The translations under genes and the position numbers were made by a program. Source: Vibrio sp. Isolate34 (GTDB taxonomy: Bacteria; Pseudomonadota; Gammaproteobacteria; Enterobacterales; Vibrionaceae). Taken from it: a stretch of 64,000 bases of DNA. The stretch covers positions 186,001 to 250,000 of the forward strand of contig NZ_JAKEUO010000002.1 in assembly GCF_022397915.1 (NCBI RefSeq), given 5' to 3'. Positions 58,311-64,000 of the stretch are shown one piece after another (positions within the stretch are counted from its first letter, which is position 1; each line of letters begins with the position of its first letter). The notes under the pieces were generated by a model. It was not told the DNA's origin. It searched no databases and was given only the letters and a program-made list of their open reading frames with translations.

Positions 58311-58985
58311 CTAATGACTGATGTTCGCTACGAAGCGCGCGTAGATCTCGTCTAGCTGCTCCATAATAATCTCATATCCTAATATTGGCTTAGATTGGAG
58401 TTGCTTGCCAAGTAAAGTGGGAGATAACTGTGATAAACACGACTCCGAAACGTTACGATGGCTAATATGCCAAGGTTCTATCGCCACACCACCCAAATCT
58501 TGGCTGTAAGGAAAGAAGAACCCAAATTGTGCAGCATGAACCGATAGCCATTGGTAAAACGCTTGCTGGTGGCCAGTAAGGTATTCCCATGGTTCTAATT
58601 GCAGCTGTATGCCTTCAGGGAGGTGATTACGAGCAAAGACATCGAAGTCACAACCCCAATGGTGACGACTCGCACCGGGAAGTGCAGACCACCTTAGAAT
58701 AGCCGATAGCTTTTGCTGTTCAGTCAGTTTTGAAGCATCAAGAGGTTGGCTTTCTGAATCTAATATCGGAGCTTCGCCAGAAAACTTACGGTTCCAAATC
58801 AGAGATTGCCTTTCATAGTCGCGAAAGCCACTGGCAATCTCCATTTTAAAACCAGCGAGCTGAGCAGCTTCAACCAAATTATTCAGGTCAGTCTTAACCT
58901 CACGGTGGACCAAGAAGGTCTTGGTGCCGATCAGGCTAGGCTCTAGATGAGAATCTGATTGTCCGGTAAGCTGCTCTGGTGTCAT
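58311..58985 (-). CDS. M15-family metallopeptidase (D-Ala-D-Ala carboxypeptidase-like)
   Basis: A protein of 224 residues with the VanY/M15 zinc signature: SRHHWGCDFDVFARN (His and Asp ligands, about residues 118-132) and the terminal EPWHISHR (catalytic Glu and third ligand His). SGFRDYERQSLIWNRKF is the conserved early block. No signal peptide is seen in the chosen frame, so either the protein is cytoplasmic or the start lies elsewhere; expected substrate is the D-Ala-D-Ala end of peptidoglycan peptides. It lies between dapE and DUF2897. Confidence 0.85.
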   Translation of the reverse strand: MTPEQLTGQSDSHLEPSLIGTKTFLVHREVKTDLNNLVEAAQLAGFKMEIASGFRDYERQSLIWNRKFSGEAPILDSESQPLDASKLTEQQKLSAILRWSALPGASRHHWGCDFDVFARNHLPEGIQLQLEPWEYLTGHQQAFYQWLSVHAAQFGFFFPYSQDLGGVAIEPWHISHRNVSESCLSQLSPTLLGKQLQSKPILGYEIIMEQLDEIYARFVANISH

Positions 58986-59030
58986 AACGAGTCTCTCAAT
59001 AATTAGATGCTATGAATCGCTGATGAAAGA

Positions 59031-60167
59031 CTATTTAGCGAACAGGTTCACTAATGTTCTTTCGTACATGTCAGTTAGCTTTTCTAAATCAGCCACTTTC
59101 ACGCATTCGTTAACCTTGTGAATCGTTGCATTCACAGGGCCTAGTTCAACCACTTGTCCGCCCATACGCGCAATAAAGCGACCATCAGACGTACCGCCGG
59201 TCGTTAGCAGAGCTGGTTTCACATCATTGACGTGACCCACAGCATCAACAATAGCATCAAGCAGTGAACCTGCGTCGGTTAAGAACGGGTCGCCATTGAA
59301 TGTCCACTTAAGGTCGTATTCGAAATCATACTTGTCGAGTGTTGTTGTGATGCGCTCAACGATGATGTCGTTGCTTAACTCGGTACTAAAACGCAGGTTA
59401 AACTGAACATTAAACTCACCAGGGATCACGTTTGACGCGCCAGTACCCGCACTCACATTTGGAATTTGGAAGCTGGTTGGTGGGAAGTAATCATTACCTT
59501 TGTCCCACTCAGTTGTTGCAAGCTCATTAATAGCAAGCAGAGAGCTGTGTACTGGGTTGTTTGCTAGGTGAGGGTAGGCAACATGACCTTGTGTACCTTT
59601 AATCGTTAGATCGCCTGTGATAGAGCCACGACGGCCGTTCTTCACAACATCGCCCACGAACTCAGTGCTTGATGGTTCACCAACAATACACATGTCGATG
59701 TTCTCACCGCGTGCCATTAGTGTTTCAACAACACGTACGGTACCATTGATAAACGGGCCTTCTTCATCCGATGTGATAAGGAAACCGATTGAACCTGTGT
59801 GGTCTGGATGCTCGGCAATGAACTGTTCTACCGCAACAATCATCGAAGCCAGAGAGCCTTTCATGTCTGCTGCGCCGCGGCCGTGTAGGAAACCGTCTAC
59901 GATAGTCGGTTCGAATGGCTTAGTATTCCACTGCTCAATCGGGCCTGCCGGAACAACATCAGTGTGGCCAGCAAAGGCAAACAGTGGAGCTTCAGTACCA
60001 CGACGAGCCCAAAAGTTTGTCGTATCTTCAAATAGCATTACTTCGATTTCAAAACCGAGCGCTTTTAAGCGATTAATCATCAGCTCTTGGCAGCCTGCAT
60101 CTTCAGGGGTTACCGATTGACGGCTAATGAGGTCTTTTGCCAGAGCCAAAGTTGGGCTATCTGTCAT
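59031..60167 (-). CDS. dapE: Succinyl-diaminopimelate desuccinylase
   Basis: A dizinc M20 enzyme making LL-diaminopimelate. It has 378 residues (E. coli 375). Zinc-binding histidine in [13 protein letters not shown] (about residue 67), the bridging aspartate in [17 protein letters not shown], the catalytic Glu-Glu in [13 protein letters not shown], and the last ligand His in [13 protein letters not shown]. The dimerisation domain lies at about 180-290. AAGGAA lies before the ATG. It follows yffB, as in E. coli, but is separated by 177 bp with tandem repeats. Confidence 0.96.
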   Translation of the reverse strand: MTDSPTLALAKDLISRQSVTPEDAGCQELMINRLKALGFEIEVMLFEDTTNFWARRGTEAPLFAFAGHTDVVPAGPIEQWNTKPFEPTIVDGFLHGRGAADMKGSLASMIVAVEQFIAEHPDHTGSIGFLITSDEEGPFINGTVRVVETLMARGENIDMCIVGEPSSTEFVGDVVKNGRRGSITGDLTIKGTQGHVAYPHLANNPVHSSLLAINELATTEWDKGNDYFPPTSFQIPNVSAGTGASNVIPGEFNVQFNLRFSTELSNDIIVERITTTLDKYDFEYDLKWTFNGDPFLTDAGSLLDAIVDAVGHVNDVKPALLTTGGTSDGRFIARMGGQVVELGPVNATIHKVNECVKVADLEKLTDMYERTLVNLFAK

Positions 60168-60256
60168 CCTTGAATTCCTTGTTTAAATAAAACGTCTAGT
60201 CATTAATTTCAGGCGTTGAACAGGGGAAGTTCAACGCTTTGTTATCTGTTCTAATA

Positions 60257-60352
60257 ATTGCTTATTACGCTAATTGCTTATTACGCTAATTGCTTATTAC
60301 GCTAATTGCTTATTACGCTAATTGCTTATTACGCAAATTGCTGATTACGCAA
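60257..60352. repeat. 16-bp tandem repeat between yffB and dapE
   Basis: Six head-to-tail copies of a 16-mer ATTGCTTATTACGCTA; the first four are identical, the fifth ends in AA and the sixth also has a T-to-G change. The sixth copy overlaps the yffB stop codon and last codon (on the gene strand GCG-TAA), so it may have arisen by duplication of the gene's own 3' end. Confidence 0.9.
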
Positions 60353-60692
60353 AAATAGCAGCATATTGGTCAGCTTTGAAGCCAATATGAAGCTTGCCAT
60401 CGACTTTCAAGATAGGGCGCTTAATCATTGCTGGCTGTTCAACAAGCAGTGCAATGGCTTTTTCTTCCGTTAATGTGTCTTTTTGCTTTTGAGAAAGTTG
60501 GCGGTAAGTCGTACCACGTTTGTTTAGCACAAGCTCCCAACCTAGCTCTGAACAGAAGCTTGTTACTAACTCTTCAGTGATGCCTTGTTTGCGATAATCG
60601 TGAAATTCGAACTCGATACCTTCAGCTTCGAGCCATTTCTTTGCTTTTTTGATGGTGTCACAATTTGGGATACCAAACATAGTGATAGTCAT
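60345..60692 (-). CDS. yffB: ArsC-family reductase, YffB-like
   Basis: A protein of 115 residues, thioredoxin-like fold, with cysteine at residue 11 (MFGIPNCDTIKKAKKW), the Spx/YffB pattern in place of the arsenate-reductase CxxxS, and the conserved KRPILKVDGKLHIGFKADQYAAIF end. E. coli YffB is of unknown function (related to glutathione-dependent thiol reductases). It lies directly upstream of dapE, same as in E. coli. The stop codon is part of a 16-bp tandem repeat. Confidence 0.92.
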   Translation of the reverse strand: MTITMFGIPNCDTIKKAKKWLEAEGIEFEFHDYRKQGITEELVTSFCSELGWELVLNKRGTTYRQLSQKQKDTLTEEKAIALLVEQPAMIKRPILKVDGKLHIGFKADQYAAIFA

Positions 60693-60897
60693 TATTCTTC
60701 CTTTGGGTGATTTTATTTCATTGTTATGAGTTGAATCCTATCAGGAAGCGGCAATTCAGACAAAATAGAGTGAGGAATATTTCATTGAGCGAAAAAAAAC
60801 AGTAAGAAAATGTCACTATTGGAGAGTTATTGATCAGCCTCAACATGTTGTCAGCGAAAAAAGAAATAATTGAGTTGCACATATATAGGAGGTGTCA

Positions 60898-61185
60898 ATG
60901 GAGTTGAGTCCTGTTTTTGCAAGGCGGCTATATTTAGCATTGTTAGTCGAAAGCCTTGATAGGCCAAATGTGCCTAAACTCATCGAAAAAACGGGTTGGC
61001 CTCGTCGTACTATTCAAGATGTACTCAAGGCGTTACCGGGGATCGGTATCGAACTTATGTTTGTTCAAGATGGGCGACGTCATAATGATGGTTATTACCA
61101 GTTATCCGACTGGGGACCATTTGACAGTCAGTGGGTTCTAGAACGTAAAGGCGATATAGCAACAAGCCTTGGATTTAGTGCATAA
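60898..61185 (+). CDS. Small winged helix-turn-helix protein
   Basis: A protein of 95 residues. AGGAGG five bases before the ATG at 60898 makes this the start, rather than the GTG two codons earlier. The pattern VPKLIEKTGWPRRTIQDVLKALPGIGIEL (about 24-52) is a helix-turn-helix followed by a recognition-like helix, then a wing GRRHNDGYYQLSDWG. It looks like a DNA-binding regulator without a sensor domain. Its targets are unknown. It stands alone, with its stop codon forming the first bases of the terminator stem. Confidence 0.75.
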   Translation: MELSPVFARRLYLALLVESLDRPNVPKLIEKTGWPRRTIQDVLKALPGIGIELMFVQDGRRHNDGYYQLSDWGPFDSQWVLERKGDIATSLGFSA

Positions 61186-61211
61186 GCCAGCGAAAGCTGG
61201 CTTTCTTTTGG
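61184..61211 (+). terminator. Rho-independent terminator after the winged-helix gene
   Basis: An 8-bp stem AAGCCAGC / GCTGGCTT with a GAAA tetraloop and a T-rich tail. Confidence 0.85.
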
Positions 61212-61248
61212 GCGTTATAAAATCAAAGTATACCGAGATGTCGATGCG

Positions 61249-61440
61249 CTAATTTATTTGCTTATATAAGTAGCAGTACCAGTGACCTTCGCTGCCTGTG
61301 ACTTCCTCTTGGTACCCGGATTGATTGATATCAATCAGAGTGTGGGGGTAATTCATTTGTTCTTGGTCAGCTTCGTTGCGAGAAACTGTAGTTGATATTG
61401 CGTATCCCAAAGTACACCACTCATCTTTAAAGCAATCCAT
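61249..61440 (-). CDS. Possible small hypothetical protein
   Basis: A frame of 63 codons in a gene-poor stretch, not overlapped by another gene. The product is acidic, Tyr/Trp/Cys-containing and has no span or signal. AAGGA directly abuts the ATG, too close for a good ribosome-binding site. I do not recognise a family. It may be a real small gene, a remnant or chance. Confidence 0.3.
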   Translation of the reverse strand: MDCFKDEWCTLGYAISTTVSRNEADQEQMNYPHTLIDINQSGYQEEVTGSEGHWYCYLYKQIN

Positions 61441-61749
61441 TCCTTGTTCATCCGCTTATCTTGTAATTTCATAAAATAAATCACAAGAAATAAGCTAGCT
61501 TACTCAGAGCACGATCTAAGATATTTCAGTGTCATGATTGAGTTATCTCTGCAACTTGAACTCTGTCATATCTTTAGAACTACAGTTTGACACCCAATGA
61601 ATCAGAACGAGTGTTCTGGTTAAACTCTAGAGCGTAGCCAATATCAGCCCGATCTCAGATAATAAGTTATTTCGAACAAAGTGAAATAAGTCGGTGAATA
61701 CTAACTATTATATAACAAGTACTGTATTTGTCTTATAAGGTAAATAAAA
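61441..61749. other. Upstream region of rimK
   Basis: 309 bp without a gene. It holds two inverted repeats: CAGAAC-GAGT-GTTCTG at 61603-61618, and TTATTTC / GAAATAA at 61667-61689. An AT-rich stretch TATTATATAAC at 61706-61716 is a likely -10 region, and TAAGG near 61736 is the rimK ribosome-binding site. The repeats might be operators. Confidence 0.5.
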
Positions 61750-62655
61750 ATGAAAATCGCAATTTTATCTAGAAATCCAAAGTTGTACTCCACAAGTCGC
61801 TTAGTAGAGGCTGGCGTTGAACGAGGGCATATTGTTGATGTGATTGATACGCTGCATTGTTATATGGATATTACGAGTAGTCGACCTACGGTTCGTTACA
61901 AAGGTAATGAGCTTCCTCTTTATGATGCTGTGATTCCTCGTATTGGATCTTCTATTACTTTTTACGGTACAGCAGTAGCAAGACAGTTTGAAATGATGGG
62001 TACTTTTAATGTGAATGAATCTGTAGCGATCAGTCGTTCCCGTGACAAATTACGATCTTTGCAGCTTTTGTCCCGTAAAGGAATAGGCTTACCAAGAACG
62101 GGTTTTGCGAGTAAACCGGACAATATTAAAGATTTAATCAAGAATGTAGGCGGAGCACCTCTCGTCATTAAATTGTTAGAAGGCACGCAAGGTATTGGCG
62201 TAGTTTTAGCTGATACTGCAAAAGCTGCAGAAAGTATTATTGAAGCTTTTATGGGGCTCAAAGCTAACATACTCGTTCAAGAATACATAAAAGAGTCTGG
62301 AGGAGCTGATATTCGTTGTCTTGTCATTGGAGGTCGAGTTGTCGCGGCGATGAAGCGACAGGCGGTTGAGGGGGAATTCCGCTCTAACCTGCATCGCGGA
62401 GGTTCAGCGGAAATTATTCGTTTAACTAAAGAGGAGCGAGAGACGGCAGTAAACGCTGCAAAAATTATGGGATTAAATTTCTGTGGAGTGGATCTGCTGC
62501 GAGCCAATAGTGGTCCAATGGTAATGGAAGTTAACTCATCTCCTGGTTTAGAAGGTATAGAAAGAGCTACCAACTTAGATGTTGCAGGTAAGCTTTATGA
62601 TTTTATTGATAAAAAGGCAAAATTAAATGCTAATAAGACACGAGGGCAGGGATAA
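61750..62655 (+). CDS. rimK: Ribosomal protein S6 glutamate ligase RimK
   Basis: An ATP-grasp ligase that adds glutamates to the C-terminus of ribosomal protein S6 and can make poly-alpha-glutamate. It has 301 residues (E. coli 300). Visible: [59 protein letters not shown], the ATP-binding loop [15 protein letters not shown], and the metal-binding [16 protein letters not shown]. It leads an operon with an M14-type gene (5-bp gap) and an MscS-type gene. The base composition is slightly more AT-rich than in the core block. Confidence 0.95.
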   Translation: MKIAILSRNPKLYSTSRLVEAGVERGHIVDVIDTLHCYMDITSSRPTVRYKGNELPLYDAVIPRIGSSITFYGTAVARQFEMMGTFNVNESVAISRSRDKLRSLQLLSRKGIGLPRTGFASKPDNIKDLIKNVGGAPLVIKLLEGTQGIGVVLADTAKAAESIIEAFMGLKANILVQEYIKESGGADIRCLVIGGRVVAAMKRQAVEGEFRSNLHRGGSAEIIRLTKEERETAVNAAKIMGLNFCGVDLLRANSGPMVMEVNSSPGLEGIERATNLDVAGKLYDFIDKKAKLNANKTRGQG

Positions 62656-62660
62656 TTATC

Positions 62661-63692
62661 ATGTCTGATTTATGTATTGGTACCCATTGTGTGTTGCCTG
62701 GCGAACGAATGAAAATAGCGCTTCCTGTAGCAAAATTATACACCGATGGAGAAGTTTCTTTACCCGTCTATATCATGAGAGCGAAGCTAGATGGGCCAAC
62801 TATCTTTGTTAGTGCTGCGGTTCATGGCGATGAGTTAAATGGCATCGAAATCGTTCACAGAATTATCAATATGAAACGTTTTAAAGTGCTTCGCGGGTCG
62901 ATTATTTTTGTTCCAATGGTGAATGTTCATGGAGTTATACATCAAAGCCGATATTTACCTGATCGCCGAGATCTAAACCGCAGCTTCCCAGGCTCTCCTA
63001 AAGGTTCACTGGCTGCGAGAGTTGCGAATATCTTTAGGACTGAGATTATTGAAAAATGTCAGTATGGAATAGATTTGCATACTGGTGCAATTCATCGAAC
63101 TAATTTACCTCAGATTCGAGCAAATGTAGAAGACGAGATAACAGCGGAATTAGCGAACGCTTTTGGTGCTCCTCTAGTGCTGCATTCGAAAGAGATTGAC
63201 GGTTCATTACGTGATTGTGCAACTCACTCAAACACGAAGGTCTTGGTTTTCGAGGGAGGCGAGGCACTGCGTTTTGATGAAGCATCTATTCGAATGGGAA
63301 CAAGAGGGGTCATACGTGTTTTACGGCACTTAAATATGATTAGTAAAGGTAGGCGTCCACAGCGGGATGTACCTGAACCTGTGATTGCCCGAGGTAGTCA
63401 ATGGGTACGAGGAAGCGCCAGTGGAATTGTTAAACACAAATATCAGTTGGGTGATTACGTCAAGAGAGGAGATCAATTAGCTACGATCAGTAGTGCTTAT
63501 GGAGAAGAATTAGCTGTAATTATTGCTCCTCGCACGGGTGTTATTATTGGGAAACAAAATATTCCCTTGATTCAAGAGGGAGAGGCTATGTACCACATTG
63601 CCTATTTTGATGAAGATGAAGAAATAATTGCGCAGCAAATAGATAAGCTATCTGAGGATGTTGCTTCAAGAGAAATTAAAGATGATTTGTGA
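62661..63692 (+). CDS. Succinylglutamate desuccinylase/aspartoacylase-family (M14) zinc hydrolase
   Basis: A protein of 343 residues. The AstE/AspA zinc-carboxypeptidase core: AAVHGDELNGIEIV with His55 and Glu58 as zinc ligands, the substrate-binding DRRDLNRSFPGSP (about 101-113), His140 in GIDLHTGAIHRTNLPQIR as third ligand, and VFEGGEALRF with Glu198/Glu201 as the likely catalytic base. A C-terminal beta domain (about 245-320) resembles a biotinyl/lipoyl-like fold (SGIVKHKYQLGDYVKRGDQLATI). There are no arginine-succinyltransferase genes nearby, so AstE activity is unlikely; the pairing with rimK suggests action on glutamyl amides. Confidence 0.85.
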   Translation: MSDLCIGTHCVLPGERMKIALPVAKLYTDGEVSLPVYIMRAKLDGPTIFVSAAVHGDELNGIEIVHRIINMKRFKVLRGSIIFVPMVNVHGVIHQSRYLPDRRDLNRSFPGSPKGSLAARVANIFRTEIIEKCQYGIDLHTGAIHRTNLPQIRANVEDEITAELANAFGAPLVLHSKEIDGSLRDCATHSNTKVLVFEGGEALRFDEASIRMGTRGVIRVLRHLNMISKGRRPQRDVPEPVIARGSQWVRGSASGIVKHKYQLGDYVKRGDQLATISSAYGEELAVIIAPRTGVIIGKQNIPLIQEGEAMYHIAYFDEDEEIIAQQIDKLSEDVASREIKDDL

Positions 63693-63796
63693 TGTTCGTC
63701 GACAAAAAATTAATGTTCTTAGTAATCCACGAGAAAAGGTACTAAATCAATTCATCATTAGCATTCGATGGTTCAAGTTTATAGGAAGTTACTAAT

Positions 63797-64000
63797 ATGT
63801 TTGAAAAAGCGATATCTTGGTTAGAGATGACCCTTTTTACTTTCAACGGGCAACCAGTAACATTATGGGCATTACTTGCCGTTCCAATTTGGGTAATAAC
63901 AAGTTTTTGGATTTCAAAGTTAGTTATAAAGGCAATTAAGTCTAAATTAACAGCATCAGGGAAAGATCCCAATATTGTTCATTTGATTGAACGTGTGTTA
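63797..64000 (+). CDS. MscS-type mechanosensitive channel, N-terminal part (partial)
   Basis: An open frame of 68 codons running off the window end, starting MFEKAISWLEMTLFTFNG with AGGAAG upstream. It has one hydrophobic span (about 23-37, LWALLAVPIWVITSF), then a basic loop KLVIKAIKSKL and GKDPNIVHLIERVL, the pattern that leads into the following membrane helix in small-conductance channel proteins of the MscS family. It is the third gene after rimK and the M14-type gene. The channel core is outside the window, so the call is an inference from the N-terminus and the context. Confidence 0.6.
   Translation, partial: MFEKAISWLEMTLFTFNGQPVTLWALLAVPIWVITSFWISKLVIKAIKSKLTASGKDPNIVHLIERVL

Noticed and set aside
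59617..60120. A 167-codon plus-strand frame opposite dapE
   Set aside because: It is fully antisense to a conserved enzyme gene and its composition (Ser/Pro/Arg-rich) is typical of a shadow frame.
60257..60352. Repeats considered as a small CRISPR array
   Set aside because: The units are contiguous 16-mers with no spacers, and there are no cas genes in the window.

Overview
The window is chromosomal core sequence of a Vibrio, probably from the Splendidus clade or a near relative. The genus follows from the protein sequences, from Vibrio-type families (DUF3301, DUF3549, TIGR03503, DUF2066, DUF2069, DUF2897) and from a gammaproteobacterial gene order. The species is inference. I see no integron, prophage, insertion sequence, CRISPR array, tRNA or rRNA.

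Layout. 1-6.3 kb: the end of an AbgT-family transporter; a UPF0178 protein; a small KfrA-like DNA-binding gene; a CsrB-family regulatory RNA with a VarA/GacA-type operator; an acetyltransferase; DUF3301 and DUF3549 genes; yqcC-truC; and a UPF0325 (yaeH) gene. 6.4-10.0 kb: glnD and map on the minus strand. 10.1-31.4 kb: one long plus-strand block in the E. coli order (rpsB leader-rpsB-tsf-pyrH-frr-uppS-cdsA-ispC-rseP-bamA-skp-lpxD-fabZ-lpxA-lpxB-rnhB-dnaE-accA-tilS). It couples translation factors, isoprenoid, phospholipid, fatty-acid and lipid A synthesis, outer-membrane protein assembly and DNA replication.

31.5-46 kb: a periplasmic cytochrome c, glnB (the signalling partner of glnD), an exported endonuclease/phosphatase-family protein, a Yip1-type membrane protein with mltD, gloB/yafS, rnhA/dnaQ, a TIGR03503 protein, fadE with a FadR-like site, gmhA, yafJ, then purN and purM with a PurR box. 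46-55.6 kb: upp, uraA, DUF2066, DUF2069, a WrbA-like flavodoxin, an ArsC-type reductase, bepA, a TusA-like protein with perM, bcp and gcvR. 55.9-61.2 kb: dapA-bamC, DUF2897, an M15 peptidase, dapE, yffB and a small winged-helix protein. 61.7-64 kb: rimK, an M14-type deacylase/carboxypeptidase gene and the start of an MscS-type channel, cut by the window end.

Nearly all genes are housekeeping genes in conserved order, and I found no clearly new multi-gene system. The best candidates for a second look are the rimK/M14/MscS operon as a possible writer-eraser pair for glutamylation, the CsrB RNA with its operator shared with a small DNA-binding gene, short tandem repeats at gene ends (a coding 18-bp repeat in purN, a 16-bp repeat between yffB and dapE, a 9-bp repeat after the DUF3549 stop), a Bcp peroxiredoxin with a single cysteine, and the apparent absence of hda from its usual neighbourhood.
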